This document shows positions 1 to 6,559 of a DNA stretch of 8,664 nt, one piece after another (the first letter of the stretch is position 1; every line of letters begins with the position of its first letter). Origin of the DNA: JBDTMC01 sp039934475 (GTDB taxonomy: Bacteria > Acidobacteriota > Terriglobia > Bryobacterales > Bryobacteraceae); the NCBI GenBank assembly GCA_039934475.1, contig JBDTMC010000338.1, positions 1 to 8,664 on the forward strand, written 5' to 3'. The position numbers were made by a program, and so were the translations under genes. The notes below the pieces were generated by a model, which made no database searches, was not told the DNA's origin, and worked only from the letters and a program-made list of their open reading frames with translations.

Positions 1-180
1 GATTCTCGTCCGGCTCCCGTCCGTGGAAGGCGCCGGCCTCGAGACTGAAGCCCGACCGCTCGACGCCGACGGCAATCACTCCCGGAGAGATATGCGTCGC
101 ATCAAGATGGTGATGTGACAGCGGCACCTGGGGATTCTCGCTCGCCGACGGGCGATGCATGAAGTTCACGGGGCCAAGCG
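1..180 (-). other. Outer-membrane-type protein fragment joined in frame to the TIR gene
   Basis: Codons about 214-273 of the minus-strand ORF read PLGPVNFMHRPSASENP, then SHHHLDATHISPGV, then AFHGREPDEN. The signature of MHRPSA, HH..DATHI and GREPDEN is one I recall from a family of uncharacterised, probably outer-membrane beta-barrel proteins, not from TIR proteins. The reading frame stays open across the change, at about base 180-190. This could be a genuine gene fusion or recombination scar, or an assembly chimera at a contig end. The family recall is from memory and could not be searched. Confidence 0.5.
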
Positions 181-820
181 GCGCCGGACCAACCACATAC
201 CCCTGAGCCCGCAACTCCGAGCGCAAACTCCGCCACTCCACATCCACATCGTCCGCTGGCGATGCAACATAAACCATCTCCCGCGTTCGACGCATCGCCT
301 TCAAAGCAGCCGCCAGCGCATGGGCTACTCTTCCAATCTTCATTGTGAACTCGGGTGCCGTAAAAGGAACCAGGAAATCGGTGTCCTGCAAATCCCGCGT
401 GAAAAATTCGATCTGCTGCAGGTCGGGAAGTAATCCGCTATGCCAGCCATCGTCGGAAGGCATTCTCACCACTTTCAGATACCGGTACAGCCCTTCCGTC
501 CCAATCCGCAGGTCCTGGGCCTTCTCGCGCAATTCCTGGAAGTAGTCCGATTCGTCGTTGCAATAGTCCGAGTTGCGGTAATTGGGAGAGAGGATCGCCA
601 GAAACAGAGCCGTCTGTTCGATCGCCTGAAACATCTGCTCCTTCCAGTTCTGCCCGAACCGGATGTCCTTTACATCCCGCCAGACCGATGGCTCCAGCCC
701 CCGTTCCAGCAGCGCTTCGATCAGTTTGTTCTGGAACTCGCTAACCCAGCCGCCATCTTCCCGCGCATAGCTCAGGAAAAGGTCCTGACCAAACCCAGGC
801 ACATAAGCTTCACTGCCCAT
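1..820 (-). CDS. TIR-domain protein, partial, possibly chimeric
   Basis: This ORF is open from the ATG at 820 to the left edge of the window (273 codons, no stop seen). An in-frame TGA lies six codons upstream of the ATG, so this start is firm, although I see no good Shine-Dalgarno site. Residues about 12-95 match a TIR domain: FLSYARED at 15-22, VWRD at 47-50, and SPNYRNSDYCNDE at 78-90. E90 sits at the usual position of the catalytic glutamate of TIR NADases. Residues 96-180 may complete the TIR fold and form a linker. A second segment starting MVYVASPADD (about 182-212) resembles the domain that often follows bacterial TIRs. From about residue 213 the sequence changes character (see separate entry). 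TIR proteins commonly cleave NAD+ or make NAD-derived signals, often in defence, and that role is inferred here. The gene is divergent from the ubiquitin-like cluster. Confidence 0.8.
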   Translation of the reverse strand, partial: MGSEAYVPGFGQDLFLSYAREDGGWVSEFQNKLIEALLERGLEPSVWRDVKDIRFGQNWKEQMFQAIEQTALFLAILSPNYRNSDYCNDESDYFQELREKAQDLRIGTEGLYRYLKVVRMPSDDGWHSGLLPDLQQIEFFTRDLQDTDFLVPFTAPEFTMKIGRVAHALAAALKAMRRTREMVYVASPADDVDVEWRSLRSELRAQGYVVGPAPLGPVNFMHRPSASENPQVPLSHHHLDATHISPGVIAVGVERSGFSLEAGAFHGREPDEN

Positions 821-941
821 AGTGGCAACAGAATATCAGAACGCGGCCCAGACGCAATGCCGAATCCGTGTTCAGTCAACCATTGATCGGCGGCCATACT
901 TATCCACTAACCTTGCTTTCCGCAGAGTGAAAGTGTTATCT

Positions 942-946
942 AAGGG
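942..946 (+). promoter_or_regulatory. Ribosome binding site deciding the TTG start of the protease gene
   Basis: AAGGG stands 9 bases before TTG 956 and 18 bases before the alternative ATG 965. It favours the TTG start, which adds only three residues. No convincing promoter was identified in the 821-955 divergent region. Confidence 0.45.
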
Positions 947-955
947 TTCACCCAC

Positions 956-2038
956 TTGAGCGGTATGGACCAGGAAAGTCGCATCGTCATTACGCCTGAC
1001 GAGTTAGCCCTTCGCGGCCAATCACAAACCGCGCCCCCTCCACAGCCCAAACGCATCATCCCCTGGTGGTCCCTGCTCATCGTTTGGACCCTCGCTTTGT
1101 CTTTCCCCCTACTCGCTGTCTTCGCGATCGGCGTGCGCCTCGCGATACGCAGACAGCAGGCCGCCCGGCGAGAGGCGTGGAAAGGCCTCCTCTGCACCGC
1201 TCTCATCGTTAGCGGACTCACAAACATGGCCGCGCTTGTATGGTTTACCAACCTCGTCCCTAATAAATTCCGACCAGCTAGCAACTCCGCATCCACACTT
1301 CATCTAACTACTTCCATACAGTACCCTTTCCGCCTGCCGAACCTCCCCAGTGAAACCGCGATGACACCGGTTGAGCTAGCCGCCCGCACTAAGGACCTCG
1401 TCTTCATCGTTAGTCCCGACCTCAACGTCGACCCACGACACGACACCTTCGGCATCTCCCAAATCGGTGCCGGCGCTCTCCTATTGGCCACCGGCGACGG
1501 ACTCCTGATCGGCACCAACCGGCACGTCGTGGACCCCGGCGGACCGTTTCATTTGGGAGTCAAGGAAAATCGGGCGCTCGTGGTCTCCGCCGGCGGACAG
1601 TACGCCGAGGGCCGCATCGTAGGACGTCACCAGAACCTCGACCTAGCCTTGCTTTGGGTACCTCGCACCGCCGGCGGCGCCGCGTTTCGCCAGCCAATTA
1701 CTGCGTATAGCGCCATTCCCGTCGGAGATCCGGTCTTCGTAGTGGGACACCCCCAACGCTTGTTCTTCACCCTCAGTAATGGGCTCATCTCGCGCCTTGA
1801 CGAAGGGGTGCTCCAGCTTTCTGCTCCCGTAAGTCCGGGTAATAGCGGTGGTCCCGCCTATGATAGCCTCGGAAATCTACTCGGTATCGTCACCGCGAAA
1901 CTGGATCGGTCAATTACGCCAAACGCTGAAAATCTGAACTTTGCGACTCGCGCCGACGCCTTTCTAATTGAATCCGGGTGGGATTTCCTGGACAATGGTA
2001 AAATCCTGCTACAACAGCTTCGAGATCCGGGGGAATAA
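956..2038 (+). CDS. Trypsin-like serine protease with two N-terminal membrane helices
   Basis: The 360-residue protein has a chymotrypsin-fold protease domain of the HtrA/DegP type at about 145-345. The triad is readable: H190 in GTNRHVV, D229 in NLDLALL and S297 in PGNSGGP. No PDZ domain follows. Two hydrophobic helices lie at about 36-62 and 77-101. The short loop between them (RLAIRRQQAARREAWK) is strongly basic, so the positive-inside rule places the loop in the cytoplasm and both the N-terminus and protease domain outside, although the opposite topology is not excluded. The TTG at 956 is chosen because AAGGG at 942-946 is 9 bases away. An ATG at 965 would leave the site 18 bases away. 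The gene ends 9 bases before the ubiquitin-like gene, so it probably leads the operon. Residues 10-17 (IVITPDEL) match a motif also found near the N-termini of the E1 and FHA proteins. The substrate is unknown. Confidence 0.88.
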   Translation: MSGMDQESRIVITPDELALRGQSQTAPPPQPKRIIPWWSLLIVWTLALSFPLLAVFAIGVRLAIRRQQAARREAWKGLLCTALIVSGLTNMAALVWFTNLVPNKFRPASNSASTLHLTTSIQYPFRLPNLPSETAMTPVELAARTKDLVFIVSPDLNVDPRHDTFGISQIGAGALLLATGDGLLIGTNRHVVDPGGPFHLGVKENRALVVSAGGQYAEGRIVGRHQNLDLALLWVPRTAGGAAFRQPITAYSAIPVGDPVFVVGHPQRLFFTLSNGLISRLDEGVLQLSAPVSPGNSGGPAYDSLGNLLGIVTAKLDRSITPNAENLNFATRADAFLIESGWDFLDNGKILLQQLRDPGE

Positions 2039-2047
2039 CCGCTAGCT

Positions 2048-2341
2048 ATGGCAAATATCAATGTAACTATCTACGACTCAACCGAGAACAAGCGAGTGCC
2101 CCTTGAGGTCCCCGACGATGCGCCGGCGAATAAGATCATTGCCATCCTCATTGACAAGCTCAAACTGCCTAAGAACGGTCCCGATGGCGCTCCGCTGAGT
2201 TATAAGTTCCACCACAAAAATTCCGGCCGCCAGATACAGGATGCACAGTCCCTTTCAGCCGCCGGCGTTCAGGAAGGCGACATCTTACGCTTGCAGCCGG
2301 AGATCACCGCCGGAGGCGCCATCCTGGGACGGCATACATGA
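2048..2341 (+). CDS. Ubiquitin-like beta-grasp protein (YukD-like) with C-terminal Gly-Gly and tail
   Basis: This 97-residue protein is the probable modifier of the cluster. It starts with a beta-hairpin pattern (NINVTIYDSTENKRVPLEV), followed by an amphipathic helix (about 26-38, PANKIIAILIDKL) and a strand pattern ending in the ubiquitin-like signature SLSAAGVQEGDILRL at 68-82, all as in ubiquitin and YukD families. The C-terminus carries G89-G90 followed by seven residues, AILGRHT. If the mature modifier ends at GG, the tail must be removed, and the adjacent JAB peptidase is the natural candidate. The stop overlaps the E1 start in ATGA, which implies translational coupling. The gene begins 9 bases after the protease, with only a G-rich stretch in the end of that gene as a possible ribosome site. 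The fold assignment is strong, while the processing site is inferred. Confidence 0.88.
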   Translation: MANINVTIYDSTENKRVPLEVPDDAPANKIIAILIDKLKLPKNGPDGAPLSYKFHHKNSGRQIQDAQSLSAAGVQEGDILRLQPEITAGGAILGRHT

Positions 2342-3534
2342 CCGAAAGCGCCGTGCAGATCACGTCGAACGACATCTCGGAAGACCGCTTCAGCCGCTTG
2401 CGCCTCCTTGGCTGGTGGGATCAGGAACGAATTCGCAAAGCCCGAGTTCTGGTCGTCGGAGCAGGCGCTCTGGGAAACGAAATCCTGAAGAATCTCGCTC
2501 TGCTCGGATTTGAGCGCGTGGTTGTCGTCGACCTCGATTCCATCGAGGCGTCCAACCTTTCTCGCACCGTACTCTACCGCGACTCCGACATCGGACGTGG
2601 TAAGGCAGCCGCCGCTTCCGCGGCGTTCCAAGCCATCTACAACAAGGCCACCGTCCAGCCGCTCCGCGCCAATATCCTGTTCGATGTCGGGCTCGGCCTC
2701 TTCGACTGGGCCGACATCATCCTGGCTGGCCTCGACAATCGGGAAGCACGCCTTTGGATCAACCGCTGTGCCTGGAAGGTCGGCAAACCCTGGTTCGACG
2801 GCGCCATCGAAGGCCTCAGCGGACTGGCCCGCGTCTTCCTGCCCGGCCAGCCTCCCTGTTACGAATGCACTCTCGGCGAGACCGATTGGGCGATTCTCGA
2901 TCGCCGCATGTCCTGCAATCTCTTGACTGCCGATGACACCCTAGCCGGCAAGGTGCCCACTACGCCAACCACTTCCGCGGTGATCGCCGGAATCCAGGTC
3001 CAGGAAGCCATGAAATACCTTCACGGTCTTCCCGTTCTTGCCGGAAAGGCGTTCGTATTCGACGGTATGCACCACACTTCGTACGTTGTCGAATACACCG
3101 AAAATCCGGACTGCTGGAGTCACCACCAATTCGAAGAGATCGTGCGCCTTCCGCTCCGCTCGAACACAACCACGCTCGCCGCCCTACACGCTCGCGCCAA
3201 GGCCGACCTCGTGTCGATGGACGTCACTCTCGAATTCAGTCGCGACGTCATCTACCAGCTCATCTGTCCCGCCTGTGGTCACCACGATGAGATCTTCGCC
3301 GCCGTCGGCTCCGTCACCACCGGGCAAGCGCGCTGCCCCCATGACGGCTCAACTCGCGGCGTTGTCGCCATCCACAGCTTCAACGGCACGGAGGCATTCG
3401 GCGCGCGTACGCTCGACACTCTCGGACTGCCCCCGTGGGATATCTTTACCGCACGTTCCGAATCGCGGGAAATCGGCTATGTTTTGGCTGGCGACGCCCC
3501 CCAGGTGCTCGAACTCTTTCACGGTGAATTGTGA
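2338..3534 (+). CDS. E1-like ubiquitin-activating enzyme (ThiF/MoeB/UBA family)
   Basis: This 398-residue protein would adenylate the Ubl C-terminus with ATP and take it as a thioester. The Rossmann glycine motif GAGALG is at 41-46. D67, N73 and R76 in VDLDSIEASNLSR, K89 in GRGK, and the DN motif at 133-134 form the adenylation site typical of the family. Zinc-binding cysteines are C174/C177 (PCYEC) and C310/C313 (CPAC). C193 precedes KVPTTPTTSAVIAGIQ, the usual position of the catalytic cysteine crossover region, and is the best thioester candidate. A C-terminal region of about 120 residues continues beyond the core, with another Cys-x-His at 333-335. The start overlaps the Ubl stop (ATGA) and the end overlaps the JAB start (GTGA). 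The N-terminus carries VQITSNDI. ThiF-like sulphur-transfer enzymes are the alternative, but E2, RING and JAB neighbours argue for a conjugating E1. Confidence 0.93.
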   Translation: MTESAVQITSNDISEDRFSRLRLLGWWDQERIRKARVLVVGAGALGNEILKNLALLGFERVVVVDLDSIEASNLSRTVLYRDSDIGRGKAAAASAAFQAIYNKATVQPLRANILFDVGLGLFDWADIILAGLDNREARLWINRCAWKVGKPWFDGAIEGLSGLARVFLPGQPPCYECTLGETDWAILDRRMSCNLLTADDTLAGKVPTTPTTSAVIAGIQVQEAMKYLHGLPVLAGKAFVFDGMHHTSYVVEYTENPDCWSHHQFEEIVRLPLRSNTTTLAALHARAKADLVSMDVTLEFSRDVIYQLICPACGHHDEIFAAVGSVTTGQARCPHDGSTRGVVAIHSFNGTEAFGARTLDTLGLPPWDIFTARSESREIGYVLAGDAPQVLELFHGEL

Positions 3535-4244
3535 AAAAGAAGCAGACTGCTGCCAGCCCGGACGTGTCCGTCGTGTTCAGTACCGAAGTGCTGCGCCGCG
3601 TCCGCCAGCACGCCCGTTCCTCCATGTCGGCTGAGATCTGTGGGGTCCTGATCGGAGAGATCGGCGACGGCCCAACACTGGTGGAGACCCTCATTGAAGG
3701 CGAAGCAGCCCAGCAAGGCGGTAGTCACGTCACGTTCACCCAGGACACCTGGGCTCACATCTACCAGGTGAAGGACGCGAAGTATCCCGACAAGCGCATT
3801 GTCGGTTGGTATCATTCCCACCCCGGCTTTGGCGTTTTTCTCTCCGATCACGATACCTTTATCCAGCGCAACTTCTTCTCCAACACAAGGCAACTGGCCT
3901 GGGTTTACGACCCCCACTCAGACGAAGAGGGCTGCTTCGTCTGGAAGGCGGGTGAAATCGTCAAACTGGGACGCATCGAACTACGCGACGAACCGCCCGC
4001 GGACAAGGGACCTCGGCTCAGTGATGGCGCATTGGAATCGGACCAGCCGGCAGGCACGCCGTCGGCGCTTCCATCGATTGGGAGGGCCGCCGTCAAGTGG
4101 TCGTTGCTCGCCCTCTCGTACTTCCTCGCCGTCATCCTCGGGTTCGCCGCCGCCATCGTAGTCTTGCCGCGCATCTTCGTTGAATCCAACAGGAGTAGCC
4201 CATTGGAGCTGCCGGCGCCACCGCCGTCTAGACCGGACAGATGA
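3531..4244 (+). CDS. JAB/JAMM (MPN+) metalloprotease with C-terminal membrane anchor
   Basis: This 237-residue protein is the likely Ubl-specific isopeptidase and precursor-trimming enzyme. The JAMM zinc motif is complete: E35 in SAEICGVLIG, H95-S-H97-P in WYHSHPGFG, S105 and D108 in LSDHD. The domain spans about 11-150. A low-complexity linker (about 152-185) leads to one hydrophobic helix at about 190-212 (SLLALSYFLAVILGFAAAIV) and a short proline-rich tail, so the catalytic domain is probably tethered to the inner membrane on the cytoplasmic side. Starting with GTG at 3531, it overlaps the E1 stop by four bases. No other start fits the coupling better. Related JAB proteins in E1/E2-containing operons process or remove the modifier. 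The membrane anchor is the unusual part. Confidence 0.92.
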   Translation: MKKKQTAASPDVSVVFSTEVLRRVRQHARSSMSAEICGVLIGEIGDGPTLVETLIEGEAAQQGGSHVTFTQDTWAHIYQVKDAKYPDKRIVGWYHSHPGFGVFLSDHDTFIQRNFFSNTRQLAWVYDPHSDEEGCFVWKAGEIVKLGRIELRDEPPADKGPRLSDGALESDQPAGTPSALPSIGRAAVKWSLLALSYFLAVILGFAAAIVVLPRIFVESNRSSPLELPAPPPSRPDR

Positions 4245-4250
4245 GAACCC

Positions 4251-5285
4251 ATGGCCACTGAGGACGACGGCAAAATCAGAATTACCAGTGACGACCTGGA
4301 GCGTGTCACCATCAGCCGCGCCGTGCCTTCTGCCGGCGCTGCTTCACCGGACTACGGCCGGGTCTCCGCCGCCGCTGAACCCGAACAAACCAAGGCCAGC
4401 GTCTTCCTCAAAGGATGGGTGTACCTTGGCATCGCCGGCTTCACCGGTGCGCTCCTTGCCTGGGCGATCTGCGAACCGCGTTTCGTCGATGGTGGCGGAA
4501 GGAACACGTGGGCCAACGCCCTCCTCTTTCCCCTCATGCTGGCCCTCATGTGCGTCGGCTTCGGATCGGCCGAGGGGATTGTCGAGCGGACGCCTCGAAA
4601 AGCGGCTATGCGCGGCCTCGCATCCCTTGGGCTCGGTCTCGTCCTCGGATTTCTCTTCTTCGCAATTGCCGGTCTGATCTTCACCATTGGACTCTCCATC
4701 CTCGCCCAAATAGGTCCTGTCGATCCGCGCCATCCTGGTTTCTGGCTCGTTCGGGGGATAGCCTGGATGGGTTTCGGCGTCGCCGGCGGCCTCGTCTACG
4801 GCATCGTCGGCCAATCGGGCAAAAAGTGCCTCTACGGCATCGCCGGCGGCGTGCTCGGCGCCGGACTCGGTGGCATGCTCTTTGACCCCATCGCGATGCT
4901 CGCCCATGGCGGCGCCGCCAGCCGTGCCGTGGGCATGGTTCTCTTCGGCTCTGCCACAGGGATCGCCATGGGACTGGTCGAGAGCGCTCTCAAGGACAGG
5001 TGGATTTACGTCTCTGGCGGCCCGTTGGCCGGCAAGCACTTCATTCTCTACAAGCCGGTTACCACCATCGGTAGCGACCAGTCCTGCGACATCTATCTCT
5101 TTAAAGATCCAACCATCCTCCCTCGTCATGCGGCGATCGAGCTCAATGGACTCCGGGCTACACTCCGCGCTGCCGGTCCGGTGCTCGTCAAAGGGAGACC
5201 CCTGCGGGACGCCGTGCTCCTTTCCGGCGACTCCATTCAGATCGGGCGCTACACGTTTCAATACAAGGATCGGCAGCGCGCCTGA
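4251..5285 (+). CDS. Polytopic membrane protein with C-terminal FHA domain
   Basis: The 344-residue protein has a soluble N-terminus of about 50 residues, then hydrophobic segments at about 54-74, 90-108, 124-152, 165-185, 195-215 and 225-243, rich in glycine. A C-terminal FHA domain spans about 252-340: GGPLAGKHFILYK, then TIGSDQSCDIYL, LPRHAAI and finally SGDSIQIGRYTFQY. FHA domains bind phosphothreonine peptides. In this copy the usual contact residues look changed: the Arg of GR is S275, the Ser of SRxHA is L290 with P291 next, and the Asn of the NG loop is K314. It may therefore bind something else or only act as a scaffold. Residues 8-16 (KIRITSDDL) resemble the N-terminal motif of the E1 and protease. 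It begins six bases after the JAB gene and ends two bases before the RING gene. Its role in the pathway is unknown. Confidence 0.82.
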   Translation: MATEDDGKIRITSDDLERVTISRAVPSAGAASPDYGRVSAAAEPEQTKASVFLKGWVYLGIAGFTGALLAWAICEPRFVDGGGRNTWANALLFPLMLALMCVGFGSAEGIVERTPRKAAMRGLASLGLGLVLGFLFFAIAGLIFTIGLSILAQIGPVDPRHPGFWLVRGIAWMGFGVAGGLVYGIVGQSGKKCLYGIAGGVLGAGLGGMLFDPIAMLAHGGAASRAVGMVLFGSATGIAMGLVESALKDRWIYVSGGPLAGKHFILYKPVTTIGSDQSCDIYLFKDPTILPRHAAIELNGLRATLRAAGPVLVKGRPLRDAVLLSGDSIQIGRYTFQYKDRQRA

Positions 5286-5287
5286 AC

Positions 5288-5878
5288 ATGCCAGCGATCT
5301 GCCCGTACTGCAACACACCGGTATCCGATGAGGAGCAAGAGTCCCGCTCCTGTCCCGACTGCGGTACGCGGCATCACCTCGATTGCTGGGAAGAAAACAA
5401 CGGTTGCACCGTATACGGCTGCGTTGCCGCGCCACCGGATGAACCGAAACTGACTGTACAGGCATCCGATTTCGCCCAGCCATCCGCACCGCCTCCGCCG
5501 CCCCCACCGCCGTACCACTTCGCCGTTCCTCCGCCGCCTCCCCCGCCACCGGCCGTGCCGGCGATCCCTACGGTAGACTTCGCCTTCTCCTTCGGCGGAT
5601 ACACCCACCGACCGGGCGCCAATCAACCGCCAATGGCCAGGTTGCTTCCGCTCGAACTGCGAATCACTTCGAAAAACCGCACCAGCTACGTCCTGCTGGG
5701 AGTATTTTTAGGAGCGTTCGGAGCTCACAATTTTTATGCCGGTTACACCTATCGTGCCGTCGCCCAACTGGCAATCACGCTTTGCACTCTGTTTACGGGT
5801 GCGTTCGTATCGTGGATCTGGGCCTTGGTGGAAGTGTGCGTAGTGGAACGCGATCATCGCAATATTTTAATGAACTAG
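5288..5878 (+). CDS. Prokaryotic RING-finger protein with poly-proline linker and TM2 domain, probable E3
   Basis: This 196-residue protein is the best ligase candidate. The N-terminal zinc ligands are C5, C8, C22, C25, H30 (or H29), C33, C40 and C45, a complete eight-ligand set with spacing like the prokaryotic RING family found beside bacterial E1, E2 and JAB genes. W34 follows the fifth/sixth ligands. Residues about 50-95 are a flexible linker with two runs of eight prolines, likely to need EF-P for translation. Residues about 127-190 form a TM2 domain: YVLLGVFLGAFGAHNFY, then a second helix ITLCTLFTGAFVSWIWALVE. The RING would thus sit on the cytoplasmic side of the membrane. The ATG is two bases after the FHA gene. 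RING-type E3 activity is inferred from family and neighbours. Binuclear treble-clef domains with other binding roles are the alternative. Confidence 0.87.
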   Translation: MPAICPYCNTPVSDEEQESRSCPDCGTRHHLDCWEENNGCTVYGCVAAPPDEPKLTVQASDFAQPSAPPPPPPPPYHFAVPPPPPPPPAVPAIPTVDFAFSFGGYTHRPGANQPPMARLLPLELRITSKNRTSYVLLGVFLGAFGAHNFYAGYTYRAVAQLAITLCTLFTGAFVSWIWALVEVCVVERDHRNILMN

Positions 5879-5891
5879 GAAGGAAGCGCAG

Positions 5892-6557
5892 GTGAATTAC
5901 TTCGTAACTCGGGGCACGGAACAGTTCGGACCCTATACCTTGGCGGACCTACAACGCTACGTGGCGTCTGGGAACATTGCCCTCCACGATCAGGCCCGCA
6001 GCGAAGCCATGCAGGAGTCGGTTTCGGTACAAGAGATCCTCGGCAACATTCCCGCCCCGCCGGCGCCTTCGCCCCAACAGAGTTACGGCCAGGTACCCGG
6101 ATATCTGTCTGCGCCAGAGTTCCCCGGCCCGAACTCTGGTCCAATGCCACCTGGATTGCACTGGGCGATCGTCCTCGGCCTCTCCGTCGCTACATTCGGA
6201 ACATTTGCCTGGATATGGATGTTCGTCGAGGCCGCCTTTGTTCGAAAAATCTATCCTGGCTCAAAAGCGCTCATCTGGTATGCCATCGGAATCGGAGGGC
6301 TGCTCTTCGGAGGCTTCGCCGTGGGCGCCATCGGAGACGTACCCAGGGAGGTCTTTAGTCTGCTGCAACTCGGCTGCCTCGTCTTTTTGCTCGTCGGACA
6401 CTACGACATTCGTGGCTCCCTGGAGGAGTATTACAACAGCGAGGAGAATATGGGACTGCAATTGAGTGGAGTAATGACGTTCTTCTTCAACACCGTCTAT
6501 TTCCAGTACCACCTGAATCGCGTTCGCCGCTGGAAGCAATCCGGAGAAATCTCATAG
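5892..6557 (+). CDS. GYF_2-domain multi-pass membrane protein with DUF4234-like region
   Basis: The 221-residue protein starts with a GYF_2-like domain (about 1-52): YFVTRGTEQFGPYTLADLQR, then the DDQAR-like HDQAR and a hydrophobic end VSVQEILG. Such domains often bind proline-rich peptides, and the RING protein just upstream has two eight-proline runs, so contact between them is a plausible inference. A proline-rich linker (54-88) follows. Hydrophobic segments lie at about 90-113, 125-147 and 155-170, with a further one near 192-205, and the end LSGVMTFFFNTVYFQYHLNR resembles DUF4234-type membrane proteins. The GTG start is supported by AGGAAGG at 5877-5883, 8 bases upstream. The gap to E2 is two bases. 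No catalytic motif is visible. It may be a scaffold or anchor of the complex. Confidence 0.75.
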   Translation: MNYFVTRGTEQFGPYTLADLQRYVASGNIALHDQARSEAMQESVSVQEILGNIPAPPAPSPQQSYGQVPGYLSAPEFPGPNSGPMPPGLHWAIVLGLSVATFGTFAWIWMFVEAAFVRKIYPGSKALIWYAIGIGGLLFGGFAVGAIGDVPREVFSLLQLGCLVFLLVGHYDIRGSLEEYYNSEENMGLQLSGVMTFFFNTVYFQYHLNRVRRWKQSGEIS

Positions 6558-6559
6558 CC

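Noticed and set aside
440..886. Plus-strand ORF of 148 codons
   Set aside because: It is opposite the TIR gene, whose minus-strand frame carries clear domain motifs; the plus translation has no recognisable pattern.
1109..1303. Minus-strand ORF in the protease gene
   Set aside because: Shadow of the protease membrane region; no motif and no ribosome site.
4344..5549. Minus-strand ORF of 401 codons
   Set aside because: Antisense to the FHA and RING genes; composition is a GC-rich shadow without motifs, and the plus-strand genes are strongly supported.
5374..5622. Minus-strand glycine-rich ORF
   Set aside because: The glycine runs are the complement of the poly-proline codons of the RING linker.
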